Positions 10,640-22,429 of a stretch of 64,000 nucleotides of DNA are shown piece by piece. Location of the stretch: contig WFMF01000186.1 of assembly GCA_011033025.1 (NCBI GenBank), positions 1-64,000 of the forward strand. The letters run 5' to 3'. The stretch is from Beroe forskalii (Eukaryota > Ctenophora > Nuda > Beroida > Beroidae). The position numbers and the translations under genes are program-made. Below the pieces are notes generated by a model. That model saw nothing but the letters and a program-made list of their open reading frames with translations. It ran no database searches and was not told the origin of the DNA. Each line of letters starts with the position of its first letter. The first letter of the stretch is position 1.

Positions 10640-11860
10640 CTATTGTACCTCAATTACTGAATTATGGGATTTTCGTGATTTTGAGTTAAGGACTGAAGAA
10701 TCTTACAGTATTTCAATCGGGGGGGGGGTCGAAATTCACAAAGAACTGCAATTCTTAAATTGAGGACCATGATATGACACTATGATAATAATATGATGAT
10801 ACAAAATAGAACCATAGAAAAGGAATAAAACGCAAAACAGTGAAGCATTTCTAGGAAGTAGGATTGACTCGGTCAGAGCGGCTTTGAATTCAAGCAGTGA
10901 AACAAATTGTAAAATAATTTCCTCAATTAATGCGATATATAAAAATTGAAGACTAGTACTGAAGTACTAATCATAATAACAATAATAATGTGTAGAATAT
11001 AGGTAGTAAGGGTGTAACTAGTACATCTAATCGAATAGTTACGCAATAAAATAGAAAATAGAAAAGAGATTCAGGGGTTTTGTTTTCATAATAGACCGAG
11101 CACGAACAAATGGCTGAAGGCAGCCCATTATCAAGACTTATTATGTTCAATCAACTTGAAGTCAGGACTGCCAATCATTCATGCACAGCCTGTGAACATC
11201 ACAAGTCTGATAAATCATAGAAAAACTACAAGAATGTTCCTTTGCGATGTTTTTCGAATAAAATTGTACTGAGTACCGTAATTATTAAACATAAATCTAT
11301 TATTCATTCTTCATTTTTGTAGATTACACTTTTCGGGTATAATAAAGTAACTGTTAAAAATACGTATTTTGATAAACCATATAATCAAAACTTTATTAAA
11401 ATATCGGAATTTACAATGTAAGAAACATTATCCAACTGCCCACCGAAATATCTCTTTTTCACGAGCAAAATCGAAACATAAGAACTTCAGTTATTGAACT
11501 ACTGAATCCATACTAGTTTGTACGGTAAAGGCTAGCAGCAGTTATATCAGATTTCAAACAACCGTTTGGCTGTCACGATGGCTTCCGTGCATCTGAGTCA
11601 CAATAAGGTTACATTTTGTGCACAAAACTTAACAACTCAAGTACCTGTATGTTCATGAAATAAAACAGAGATGAAATATTATAGCCTGCAATAAAGCGAT
11701 AATGACTATCATTCCTTTATTATTTTGATATCATTCATATTATGCAATGCCAGCGCAATAAAAACTCTCAATATATCGCAGCATTACTATGAATTGATAA
11801 AAGTTGATATTTCATGTTTTCAAAATCAATAAATCAATAAATCAGCTCACCATCACACTG
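10640..11860. other. Intergenic, nothing recognised
   Basis: AT-rich spacer between the start of TMEM223-like B and the stop of the zinc-finger gene. It contains the 5' flank of gene B and the presumed 3' UTR of the zinc-finger gene. No coding frame, repeat array or RNA gene recognised. Confidence 0.5.
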
Positions 11861-12763
11861 TTAGGTGTTATGGACCATGCTATTAAGGTTCTGTCCCCCG
11901 GGCTGTTGCTGGTAATTCAGCAGGGGCACCGCACTGGCAAGCAGGGAGCTGGCACTGAACTGTCCCGACTTCAAGTCCTTATCAGTAGACGTGGAAACGA
12001 CCACGGCGGCTGCAGCCGGGTGGGAAATGTGGAGGTTCTTGTGGCGGTTGAAGTTCGCCTTGTCGGAGCAACCGTAGGAGCAGTGCTCGCACATGAAGCA
12101 CCCCACGTAGCCGTGGTACTTCATGTGTTTCACCAGGTGGGTTTTCTGGGACGCGGTGAAGGGGCACAGGTGGCACTTGAAGGGCCGGATATTGACATGG
12201 GTCATAACGTGCCGCTTGAAGTTGCCCCGGTTCTTGGTCTGGTAGTCGCAGTTGCCGCACATGTTCGGCTCCTTGTTCGGGGTGTGGTCCACCATGTGCA
12301 GTATCAGAGCGTTGAGGGAGGAGGCCGCCACCATGCACTGCTTACAGTACAGCCCGTTATTAGTGCTCACTATCGTAGACTTGGGCGAAGTCCGGGACTT
12401 CTTCTTCTTCGGTTTGGCGGGTTTCTCCGTCGTGTGGACGCCGCAACTGGGGGTCTGGGGCGGGGGCTGGTGGTGGTGGTCCGCGTGGCTGGCTGCAGTG
12501 TGCATCTGAAGGAAGGTCTCGAGCATGGTAGCGGCGGAGGGGCACTGCAGGCACTTGTTAACTGGAACAGGGTGACAGGTGTTAGGGGGGCCTTGGGGTG
12601 GGCCACCCTGCCGACCTACCACTGTCTGTACTTGAGTGTTGTCTACCGTTCCCGCCGGCTGACGGTTTTCTTCATACATTATCCTAGTGATGAAATCTTT
12701 TGAAACATTGATTTCGTTTGGTTTGTGCACTTGAAAGTCCATGGTTGAGGGGTGCCTATTCAT
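11861..12763 (-). CDS. C2H2 zinc-finger protein, five fingers
   Basis: A 300-residue intronless frame with GC content clearly above its surroundings. The fingers are: about 71-93 (CLQC, degenerate His spacing), 140-160 (CKQC...HMVDH), and three in series at 169-189 (CGNC...HVMTH), 197-217 (CHLC...HMKYH) and 225-245 (CEHC...HKNLH). Linkers such as HVNIRPF are shorter than or unlike the canonical TGEKP. A Pro/His-rich and basic stretch (KPAKPKKKKSR, about 115-124) could be a nuclear localisation signal; residues 248-300 are low-complexity. A sequence-specific DNA-binding regulator is the expected role; the cluster recalls REST- or Hunchback-type fingers, but I cannot name an orthologue. The ATG at 12763 follows a CAACTAG acceptor by three bases. 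The long plus-strand frame here is an antisense shadow. Confidence 0.88.
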   Translation of the reverse strand: MNRHPSTMDFQVHKPNEINVSKDFITRIMYEENRQPAGTVDNTQVQTVVGRQGGPPQGPPNTCHPVPVNKCLQCPSAATMLETFLQMHTAASHADHHHQPPPQTPSCGVHTTEKPAKPKKKKSRTSPKSTIVSTNNGLYCKQCMVAASSLNALILHMVDHTPNKEPNMCGNCDYQTKNRGNFKRHVMTHVNIRPFKCHLCPFTASQKTHLVKHMKYHGYVGCFMCEHCSYGCSDKANFNRHKNLHISHPAAAAVVVSTSTDKDLKSGQFSASSLLASAVPLLNYQQQPGGQNLNSMVHNT

Positions 12764-13283
12764 TTTCTAGTTGGGGATGTAGTGGATTATTGGATTTATT
12801 ATCAAGGGGTGGGTACATTTAACCCGTAAATTGATTGAAAAGGCACATTTACCCTTGAATTGAGTGCGTCAAAAGGGAATTATCTTGATGCTGTCTATGC
12901 AGAGTTATCGCAGGGATCATGATTACTAAATCAGTAGTAAATCAGTTTCAAGCATATCGGTGCATTGAGGTACTGGACTTCATTTGCACAATCAGTAGGG
13001 AAAATAGAAATATATCATACGTTATTTCTTTCCAAAAAGTTGTTCAGATTTCCACAGAATTAGAAATTCATAATGTACAGTGATGACAGGTCATTAATAA
13101 ATATACATAATACACAATCACTCAAAAACCAAAACTATACATCGAGCAAAAGCATAAACAGTTTTATAAATTAACCAAAAGCAAAAATTCTAAAATGACC
13201 AAAACCTGGCAAGAAGTTGCAACTCCAACTCTACTACCAGTTACTAGTTACTGCTAAATTCTTGGTCATGCCCATTTATTGTT
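12764..13283. other. Intergenic, nothing recognised
   Basis: AT-rich spacer between the zinc-finger start and the stop of TMEM223-like C. Nothing beyond presumed untranslated regions can be seen. Confidence 0.5.
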
Positions 13284-15293
13284 TCAGTCTTGAAAACGAT
13301 TTTGTAACCTATGTCTCTTTAAATCATCAGTATCAAATACACTGAACACTTTGTTGATAATTTTCTGGTTGTGAATTGTACCCTTCTTCTTATCAAAAAC
13401 GTAGGAATTACTAATCACTTTACTTGGTCTGATCAACCGAACTTCCGCTGAAGCAGGGTAAATGGTGTTATTAATTAATCGCAATTTGAAAAATTAAAAT
13501 CTTCAGTTAGGAAAAATATTTATCAAGGGTTAAAAGTCTACTGGTAGTTGGCATTGTCCTCTATCAGAAACAACAAAAACTCAAAAATCGACCTCGAACC
13601 CCTGGCTCCCGTAATAAGTTGATAAGTTGATAATAGATTATCAAAATGCATCAGCTCAACTTCACAAGTACTCACGTTTGGAAGATGGCTTTATAGCGAA
13701 CTCTGCAGGATTAGCAGTAACAGTCTTCAGTTTACCAGGCCACGATATAACCTGCATTTTCAGGGTTCTGTCACTAGTGTATTCAGCCTTCAGAGGGTAC
13801 CTGAGACAGTTTTTATTAAAATTAGATAGAAGTAATCAACTTTTTCTAATTACTTACCTACTTACTCACTTACTTACTCATTACAGCTTTAGTTCTGTTA
13901 TTAAAGGAATTGCTGATATATTACCGAACTTCGGTAATACCGAAGTCTGATTAATCGAGGGGAGGGAGTTGGCAGTGGGTTTTCAAATGATAACAAAAAA
14001 GTTGTCCCAAGTAATTATCCCATAGAAACAAGTGAGGAAACTTGCATAATTATGCATCGAAGATGAGTGGGATTTTGAAGTTTTCTGAATCTCAAATTTA
14101 CATTATTCTAAACTTAGAAAGGCCACTAACCCTAAGCCGCGCATGTGTATGACCTTGTAGACAGCTAGAGCAATGACTGCGGGCACTGCAAAAGAGAAGT
14201 ATCGGAGCAGTCCTGGATCTGGATACATAGCGTTCACCAAGTCCACATAGTAGGGGCCCAAACACAGCACTGAGAGTAGTGATAAAGCGGTGATATCATG
14301 AAGTTTAGTAGACATTTGTGTTTACAATAACACCAGTCAAGTAAAATTATTCAACTGATAGAATTACCATTGCCATTGGCATTGTTACCGAATGGTATAG
14401 TGAATAGTCCAAAGCCCTATAATTTATGAAAGTGCATGGATATGAGGGTATCGTATAGGATAATAAACATAATAATAAACTATGGTAGCTTAAAGACAGC
14501 AACGAAAGAAGTTAAAACTAACCCTTTATGAAAGTGCATTTGATTAAAGGATTTATCCTTTAATCAAATACACATTTGAGAGCATTTTGATTATGATGCT
14601 TTGAATCAACATGCCTTATGCATGTTTTTTGAAATTTTGAATTAAATTAACGTAAATAAAGTATTATATATCGATTTCCTATTTCAAAGATAGGAAAGGG
14701 ACTAAACCGTGAAAGTGTGAATAGGTTCCTTAAACATGCATTTTATTCAGAGCTCATTCGTCGATCTATTTGTATAATTTATGTATGAGTGTATGGTACA
14801 TACTCAATTACTCACACAAAAGTGGGTATCCAATGAAGAATCCCTTGTACCAAAATATATAATAGTCAGGTGTCTTCTTCTTTGCGTAAAGTAAAACTGT
14901 CTTTTCCTTCTTTGGTTTGTTAAAAGTCTGTTTACCTGCAATCAGGAATGATATTGCACTGATCGATCGCTTTATATATTAGTCAGGAATCAAGATAATT
15001 CTGTATGCATAAAAGCATAAAAGCATAAACTATCCTTGGCATAGAGAACCCCATTATGTATGAGAGAAAAAACGTTGTTGTCCTTTAAGTTTAAGTGACG
15101 AGGCCTATCTATCAGGCAACAGACACATCCAGTCACCACTGTCCGCCAGTTGCAAAAACCGAATTTTTAGCAAACCTGCTGGCCCACTGGTTGAGAACAG
15201 ACGAGATTCACACCCGCATAACACTAAAGTACGATCCATAAGATATGAGCTGAGTCTTAGACGACTTTGTCTGAATGCTGCTAGACATATCAT
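13284..15293 (-). CDS. TMEM223: TMEM223-like mitochondrial membrane protein C
   Basis: Rebuilt exons, minus strand: 15176-15293, 14816-14935, 14131-14269, 13676-13800 and 13284-13447, giving 221 residues with all four intron phases closing. The start (MICLAAFRQSRLRLSSYLMD) is an Arg/Ser/Leu-rich presequence with RLFST suggesting a cleavage site. KTVLLYAKKKTPDYYIFW matches the family's segment just before the first helix. Two hydrophobic segments follow (GFFIGYPLLLLCLGPYYVDL and YFSFAVPAVIALAVYKVI), then YTSDRTLKMQVISWPGK and the C-terminal motif YVFDKKKGTIHNQKIINKVF. Human TMEM223 acts in the mitochondrial inner membrane in complex IV assembly; TMEM186, a related two-helix protein of complex I assembly, is the main alternative. 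The ATG sits three bases after TTTCCAG. The DUF885 gene lies 320 bp upstream on the same strand. Confidence 0.82.
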
Positions 15294-15613
15294 ATTCTGG
15301 AAACATAGCTATGGTTCAATAACAGTCGTTTCGAAGGAAAGGATCCACTAAACAATATGCAATGTGATTGCATTTTCATCAGTGCCAATTTTGAAAATGT
15401 TCTGGGTGTTCATCAAGATTTCTTATGTAAAGTATCAAAGACCATTGACCATTACTTACAGCATGCAATATTGAATCACAAAAAAAAGAATTCTACTACT
15501 CTACTATACAGAAAAAGGTATGTATCATAACAATCGAACAAATGAAGAAAAAAATGTCAGAGATAACCAATAAAATATAAAATATCCAAACTAAATTTTT
15601 GTAACAAAACACC

Positions 15614-17933
15614 CTATAACATCAAATCCTCTAAAATATCAAGAGGAACTGCACCAATACCCAACACAGTGTCATGGAAATCCTTGATATCAAATCCTGG
15701 CTTCTCCTCCAGCTTTTTCCTAATTTCCAATAACTTGAGCTGACCTATCTTATAGCTACAGGCCTGTGCAGGAAGGACACAATACCTATCAATTTCATCT
15801 TCAGCTTCCTTTCTGGACATGCCTGTATTCTTAATCATTAACTCAATACCTTGTTCTCTGGTCCATTTCATGGCATGAAGTCCAGTATCTACAACTAGTC
15901 TTGTAGACCTAAAGAGTTCAGTACAATAATATCCCAGTATGCTATATCCATTACTACCATCCTCTTCATTATAAAATCCTGTTTCCTTGCCAATGTATTC
16001 GGAGTACAGTCCCCAGCCTTCTACGTAAGCAGTGAAACGGTCATCTTCACAACAACGCCTGAAGTATGGTAATTTCTGGTTTTCTAACTGCAGAGAGATT
16101 TGGAAGTGATGACCTGGAACAGCCTCATGTGCAGTCAGTGTTTTCATCTGACTTTTGTTTTGGGCTTTGATATTGGAAAGGTTTGCAAAGAATATGCCAG
16201 GTCGAGTTAAGTCAAGGGAACCAGGGAAGTAACAGGCTCCTGCCCCACCCTCACCCATAGCTTTCGGCATGGGTTTTATGATGCACTGGCTTGATGGAAT
16301 TATATTGAACATATTCTTCACACGCTCACTGATCCCACATAAAAGCTTTTCATACTCTTTAATACATTCATCCTTTGATTCATCTGTATCTTCGTATAAA
16401 AATTTCTCATTTTCTCCAAGTATTTTCAAGTTTTCTTCAGTTGTTAAGTTTGTACTTAGTGTCATATCACCGTTATCATTGAGTTCTTTAACAACACTCT
16501 GAAAACCATCCAGAAGGTTTTTACAGTGTTCAAGGCCAAGTTCATGGACTTCCTGAGGCGTGTAATCAGTTGAAGTCTGCCATTTTAAACAATGTCGGTA
16601 AAATTCTTCACCACGAGGAAGCTTCCAAACCCCAGCATTGTCATCAGAATGGGGTAGACACTCCTTAATTTCATTAAGCACTGCTTCATATCCAGGAATC
16701 ACATACTCTTCAATTTTGCCCTGTATTTTCTGTACAGATTCCTTTGACAAGTCAGTGCTTGTAGCAGTTTTATATTTTTCCAAAACAGCTGTTATCAAAT
16801 CATTGTTTTCTGTCCTCAAATTGTCGATGATTCCTTGCATAGACCTGACAACCTTTTCAAGGCACACTTTAGGGGGTATCACTCCTAGTTTTCGCTTCTT
16901 CTGGATATCATTTGCTATTAGCCCAAACTTCATCTTAGCCAGCTCCAATCTGTTCAGATATAGATCAATATCAGAATCATCTTGTATAACAGCAAAGTAG
17001 GACATGAGCATGACAAATAGGGTGTGAACTCCATCCATTTGCGTCAAGGCATAGATATGATCTCTAAGAGTACGATTACTGTTTTCAATGGTCCATTTTA
17101 GAACATTTTTGGAAACTTCTTGTTCATTTGTGAGGTTACCCCAATTATTGCAGTTTAATGCTGCAAGCAGATATTCGTTTGAGAGTTTCAATAGCTGCTC
17201 GTTTTGATCTGAAGGTGATTCCTGCAAGTACCCGTTGTGATTCTTAATTCCAGCCTGTTCCAAAAACCCCAGAAAAGTTAGGATTTCAGGATTATTCAGG
17301 TTCATTTGCAGGAAGGCACGTTCAAAGAAATGGTCGATGTTTGGTGGGACAAAACTGTTGTGGCCATCCATCCACGAAAGTACAGAACTATCAGAGTCAT
17401 CGTTACAAGATCCTAAAAGTTCCTTGACACCATCAAACTCTTGTAGCTTTCCTGAAAATAATGGGACATGGTATTAATATGGTTATCAATACAATGCATA
17501 CATAAGTCATAAAAAGAGCTTAAGTCAGGAATCTTATGGCACTATTGATGTTTAAAGGGTATATTGGTCAGGGAACCAAAGGCACTTTCCGAAACAGACT
17601 TAAGCCAATAACGGACTTTTAAGTCAAAATTGTAACGTGTAAATTTGCAATTATAAGTCACTTTTTGAATTAAGTTCCGTTTCGGAATGGACCCCCTGGT
17701 TACCTGGTTTTATCATTTTCTCTTATTTGGTTTTTCAAGCAAGGCCCTTCACTAACTTTTTCTCTGAGTGATTGGTATACCGCGATATATTTAAAAAAAA
17801 GGATTTTCAAAGTACCTGATACGACATCTTTAGCTGCAGGAACATTTTGACGAAGAATATGAACGGATGCTTCAAAGACAATAGAGGGTTTTAGCCCATA
17901 AAGTGTCCTTACAGACATATGATCCTGAATCAT
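15614..17933 (-). CDS. DUF885 family protein, putative zinc metallopeptidase
   Basis: Two exons, minus strand: 17816-17933 and 15614-17451, joined in phase 1 (TCA-G/GTACTT with TTTTCAG/GA), giving 651 residues. The carboxyl half carries TAHEAVPGHHFQ (about residue 481), the HExxxxxH motif typical of DUF885 (PF05960), then RFTAYVEGWGLYSEYIG, in which EGW provides the likely third metal ligand. Further family blocks are GACYFPGSLD and LPAQACSYKIGQLKLLEIR. No signal peptide or membrane segment is evident, so it is probably intracellular. The substrate is unknown. DUF885 proteins are abundant in bacteria and known from some invertebrates; the intron and compositional match to neighbours show this is a resident gene. 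An additional upstream exon is possible, but a TTTAATCAG acceptor lies just before the ATG. Confidence 0.88.
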
Positions 17934-18355
17934 GTGATCATGATAAATTTGACTGATTAAAGTGTTGAGTCCCGACCAAGCAATTGAAAAGTTGAAATAA
18001 ACGTGATTTGATTCTTGAGGTTCCCATATTTAAATACCAATATGGGTACCTGTATTATATAGCCTTACAGAGACGCTTTGCTGATGTTAAAGTGTTATGT
18101 GTTAAAATAACTTTGCAAAGATTTGTGCGCAGCAATGGTTTTGTATCTGATATTTACGATGACCGTTATTCGTTATGTTTGCATGTTACACTGTGGAGAC
18201 CGCAGTGGAGACATTTTACAAAAACTTGTGTGACCTAAAGTACTGGTGAGGGAAAAAGTGCTAGTAATCTACCATGCAAAACTTGTGCCCATGAAGAATG
18301 GAAAAAAAGATCTATGGAGCTATAGGTAATATTACAGTATATTACCTGCAGATCA

Positions 18356-19405
18356 TCAAGGGTTAATCAACCTATCATGAAGGCCCCTAGCACCGCACTC
18401 ATCATAAGCAGCCTTTTCAATCCAGTAGTATTTCATCATGCAAAGAGAAGTTAATATTGATCCTCCTATCCATGGAGAATACAGGCGTTCAGGGCTTGAA
18501 ACTACCTTAAATCTCGTATTAGCATGTCTTAATTTAAGTAATTTTTCAAAACTGTCAGACAACTTTTCAGTAAATCCAGAAGCCAATGTATTACCACCAG
18601 ACAAAATAATATTATAAAACAAGTCTCGGCGACAATGAATATCAGAAGCCATAATGCCCTGATATATAAGTTCGTCTATACCATCTTTTTTTGGAGACTC
18701 AAACATGAATTTTGAGCTTTCATTTACAAGTGAACTATCTATTGCAACAACATTTCCATCAGGTAGCTGAATATCAGTAGAAGGAACCCGAGGATCTAAA
18801 CTGCATTGGTTTTTCAAATTTATAATAAATTCAGGGTTATCCTGAGTAGCAATATTCTTATTTTTGAAGCCATTCTTCAGGTTCAATGAGAATGTAGCCC
18901 CACCATAATCCTGGCGTTTTATAGAATCATGGATCACATACCCCTCATATATGACCAAAGTTTCTGTGACAGAATTCCCAGATTCAATTACAATTCCACT
19001 ACCTCTGCCACTGCTGTAAAGAGACAAAATCGGAGATGGAGCTAAGTAGGTGGAGGGGATACCGAACTTCTCAAACATGAGCTCAAAAATACTGTCCCTT
19101 TTCGTTGGACAGTCATAGAGATGCTCAGTGAATAGAGCTGGAACTGCATCAAATTTACCATTCAGTTTCTTTGAAAGCTGGTCATAACACGATTCTATCA
19201 CGTTTTCCAAAACATTGGTATCATATTGCGCATTCTCCCATAGTTTATAGCCATTTTCAAAATAAGTTGTTCTAAAATCAGGTGTTTCCCAGTAATTCAT
19301 GGATATTTCAGGAGCGTCGTCACCTGCAATTCCAATTCTGGCAGTATGCGATCCAATATCAAACACAACAGAATCAGCTTCATCAGTGTCAGAGTAAATC
19401 GACAT
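18356..19405 (-). CDS. Divergent actin-related protein, ACTL6/BAF53-like, intronless
   Basis: A 349-residue single-exon frame. The N-terminus (SVVFDIGSHTARIGIAGDD, about 12-30) is the actin phosphate-1 region in the form used by ACTL6/Arp4. VIESGNSVTETLVIYEGYV (about 139-157) corresponds to the second phosphate loop, where conventional actin has DSGDG. ILSGGNTLASGF is the adenosine-loop signature, and YSPWIGGSILTSLCMMKYYWI matches the ACTL6 C-terminus (SSWIGGSILASL). At 349 residues it is shorter than ACTL6A (429), lacking much of the central insertions. ACTL6 proteins are nuclear subunits of SWI/SNF and INO80/TIP60 remodellers. The degenerate ESGNS loop suggests weak or no ATP hydrolysis, as in other nuclear Arps. 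The lack of introns could mean a retrocopy. Another Arp class is possible. Confidence 0.75.
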   Translation of the reverse strand: MSIYSDTDEADSVVFDIGSHTARIGIAGDDAPEISMNYWETPDFRTTYFENGYKLWENAQYDTNVLENVIESCYDQLSKKLNGKFDAVPALFTEHLYDCPTKRDSIFELMFEKFGIPSTYLAPSPILSLYSSGRGSGIVIESGNSVTETLVIYEGYVIHDSIKRQDYGGATFSLNLKNGFKNKNIATQDNPEFIINLKNQCSLDPRVPSTDIQLPDGNVVAIDSSLVNESSKFMFESPKKDGIDELIYQGIMASDIHCRRDLFYNIILSGGNTLASGFTEKLSDSFEKLLKLRHANTRFKVVSSPERLYSPWIGGSILTSLCMMKYYWIEKAAYDECGARGLHDRLINP

Positions 19406-19824
19406 AATTATAGATTAATAAGTTAATAGCTGCACTATATCTTATGATTCATCAAACTGAATATCCCATCCAATGTATTCATAATACTGCCTCGGCATGT
19501 GTTAGCTATGAGGGAGAATAAAGACTTATAGATAAAAGATGAATCACAAACACAGGATGAATTAGTCAATCATAGATACACAAATTTATCACTGCTGATC
19601 ATAGAGCTGATGATGTGTTTAGCAAATAAATAAACTGGTTTTTAATAAAAGTGAACTTCAAACTTCAAAGACACCAATATCAGAAATTATTAAATTATCT
19701 AAAATCGAGATTTAATGAAACTAAGACTGAATCATGATAAAAATAGAATTGCACAGTGACATGAATTTGTAGGTTAAAGATTTAGATAAACAAATAAAAA
19801 CCATTGGGAACATCATTACTGATG

Positions 19825-20358
19825 TCAACCAACACAACCCATTTTAGTTTTCACATCTGAACTCTTAAACTGAAGATATTTCTCAATCTTCCTTTTGATC
19901 TGCTTGGGAGTATGCTGATGTGTATTCCTTTTATCCCTTGCCATGGCTTTATAGTCCGTTCCATGGTCCGTTATCAACCCCTCCCACAACTCTGATTCAG
20001 CCGGTGAAAAGTGTCTCAGAGCTGGAGCTCCCTCTTTCGCCTGTTCTTCTAATTTCATTACAACTTCACTACTGCCTTCTTTATAATCTGAAATGTCTCC
20101 TATCTCAACGTCCATTTCGCCAGATTGGACTTTCTTTTTATGAGTCGTTCGGTAATCTGCGTTAGGATCGGCAACAAGTCCCAAATCTGAAAAGTTCTCT
20201 TTTATCGTTTTACTCTTGTCCCAGTTGGCTCGTATCAGTTCATTCTCGATGACCACTTTGTGCTTTTTGTTGTGCTCCTTCTTGCGTATTTTGCCGTAGT
20301 TTGTCTTGTTAACAGTTCCTCGGCGTTTGTTCCTCTGCTTACCACGTACTGTAACCAT
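19825..20358 (-). CDS. NOP16: Nucleolar protein 16 (60S ribosome biogenesis)
   Basis: A single-exon frame of 177 residues, the same length as human NOP16 (178). It begins with a Lys/Arg-rich tract (VRGKQRNKRRGTVNKTNYGK), as in NOP16. Family blocks follow: IRANWDKSKTIKENFSDLGL (about 43-62, matching IRHAWDHAKSVRQNLAEMGL), VADPN, an acidic middle, then DHGTDYKAMARDKRN and HTPKQIKRKIEKYLQF, the most conserved part. NOP16 acts in the nucleolus on pre-60S particles. It lies about 420 bp upstream of the actin-related gene and about 300 bp downstream of TMEM223-like D on the same strand. A GGCTTAG acceptor lies 14 bases before the ATG. Confidence 0.93.
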   Translation of the reverse strand: MVTVRGKQRNKRRGTVNKTNYGKIRKKEHNKKHKVVIENELIRANWDKSKTIKENFSDLGLVADPNADYRTTHKKKVQSGEMDVEIGDISDYKEGSSEVVMKLEEQAKEGAPALRHFSPAESELWEGLITDHGTDYKAMARDKRNTHQHTPKQIKRKIEKYLQFKSSDVKTKMGCVG

Positions 20359-20657
20359 GGCAACTTCCTACACTAAGCCGAATGAATGTGTTACTGTTAT
20401 GTCCCATTATTTGATGACACTGAACAATACATTAGAAAAAAAGAAGCACAGAAAATGGATATTTAGCCAAAAAACAACAACATATTTAGAAATTTAATAC
20501 AAACAATCGAACATAAATATATTCAATACAACATGATACCCAAGACTCAAGAATAAACTAACAGCAAAACAGTTCATAGTACCTATCTGACAACCCTGCA
20601 AAATAATTTAACTAACAGGGACCATATAAGGTCACTATATCAAACCATATTTCTCCT

Positions 20658-22113
20658 TCACACATCGTCAAAGTCTTTCCTTCCGATCAGCTTCCAAAGA
20701 AGCTCCTCGTTGTGGAGTGTGCCCTTGTTGTGTTGGAGCACGTAGTCGTGATTCAGAACTTTGATGTAGATACCTGAACCGAGGATTCCATTCATCTATA
20801 TGATCACACTGCGATCACCAAAGAGAAAGTTAAGAAATAACATTAAGTTTAATTCAAATGTTCAATGTTTAGGTGCTATGCCCAATGATCATTCGCCACA
20901 GTCTGAGTGAAAAAAGTTCAATTCAAGTATTTTGCTACATTCACTGGTTTAGAACTGTATTCTCACGTTTCTTGGCTGCTACACTATCGTCGTAGAGTGC
21001 CTCCCCTACTTTGTACTTGTTAACCACCGGCTGCCCGAACTTCCCCATTGTTGTGATGAGCACCCTCTTCTGGGAAGGATGGTACTCCATCCGTCGGATC
21101 TGTTTTTTAGGGGTGCTATACGTCACAAGCCTAGAATCTAAGAATGTACGTTCTACATAATATGGTGGCAATTTGGAGAAACCGAAAGAGGATTAAGGGA
21201 AGCAAAAACCTTGAAAATCTCCAGGGTTTCCTTCTTTGAAATTTGTAGAATCAGACGGAACAATAGACACTGTATCTGTTTTTTCATGATGACGATCGTG
21301 GCAGAAAACCACCCTCCAAAGAAGAGGACTGCCCCGGCTAACATGAACTTGGGAATGGCAAACTTCCAGCCAAGGTGTACAAAGTTAGCAGCTAGAGGGA
21401 GCCCTGGAGAGGAAGAGATTACTTCGAGAGTTGGAAATTTTCTCGTGATTTTATGTGCTCAGAATGAGTATTATAAAGTTTTTAGATGTGTGAATACAGA
21501 CCGTGATTGTCTTCTCAAACATTAGTTGAACTCTTTGTAGTATGGTAGTGAAGTTTTGCGAGATAATGTCCTCGTTTGGCGTGCGATACATTCATGATGA
21601 AGGGTCGTTGGTGTTGAATATATTAATCATTTTAGAAGCCCCTAGAGGTAACCTAAATGGGTCTGACAACAAAAAGTCTTTCCACCCACCTAAAAGCCAC
21701 ATGGACGTAGCAGCAACTCTGAAGAAAGGCCAGTAGTTTCTCTTTCTTTCAAAAAGGAGTATTTTCCTTTCATCTCCTTCTTTGGTTATGGGCTTCGACT
21801 TCAAAGGGGCTTGTGCTGGGAGGTTATCACACTGTTATTAACTATCAGCTGTTAATTACAATTAATTAAAATTAATCTCTTTGTGCAATCCCAATTTAAG
21901 TCAAACACTGTAGTAACATAATAGTTATAAATTATAATGACCAAGCAATAACGATTAATCAATTTCAACGATCACCAATGGATAAATAAGGGAAAAGGGT
22001 TTTTAACCACACCTACCTTTTGATGGCTGGTTTTGAGACAGGCATCTTGCTATCAACTTGTTCCTGAGACGAACGTGGACCAAAGGACTTCTGGAACAAA
22101 AACAGCATAACAT
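20658..22113 (-). CDS. TMEM223: TMEM223-like mitochondrial membrane protein D
   Basis: Rebuilt exons, minus strand: 22017-22113, 21690-21815, 21271-21403, 20967-21130 and 20658-20773, giving 211 residues, close to human TMEM223 (about 202). All four intron phases close; the donor at 21271 (ATACA/GTGTCT) is the least canonical. The N-terminus (SPLVHVRLRNKLIARCLSQ) is a basic amphipathic presequence. RKILLFERKRNYWPFFRVAA precedes the first helix, as in TMEM223 (DVLLFEHDRGRFF). The helices are about AATSMWLLGLPLAANFV and FMLAGAVLFFGGWFSATIVI. RRMEYHPSQKRVLITTMGKFG and YVLQHNKGTLHNEELLWKLI complete the family pattern, the latter paralleling FYFLLDKTGHFPNTKLF. Expected location is the mitochondrial inner membrane. 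The ATG follows a CGCGTAG acceptor by one base. Of the four paralogues this looks most like the canonical protein. Confidence 0.83.
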
Positions 22114-22429
22114 CCTACGCGATAGAAAAAGCGTGAGTCAAAATCCAAGCATTTGCAGCTGTCTGTTGTTATCAGTTATAATGGTCAATATAATGAGTTG
22201 GTTGTAACAGTCAAAAACCGGCATTATCGGACAACTACGCAATACTCATGAAGTACTTTTACTGTATACCGTATGCAATATACAATTATACAAGTTGTAT
22301 GCAATATACAATTATACGATTACCTAGCACACATACTCACATAACACTACTATTATACATACAGTCTACCTCACAGCACTATTATATAAATCACTACTTC
22401 TCTATAAGTCTATACTTCTCTATGGAGAG

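Noticed and set aside
11804..12703. 299-residue plus-strand frame
   Set aside because: Antisense shadow of the C2H2 zinc-finger gene, which has clear finger motifs on the minus strand.
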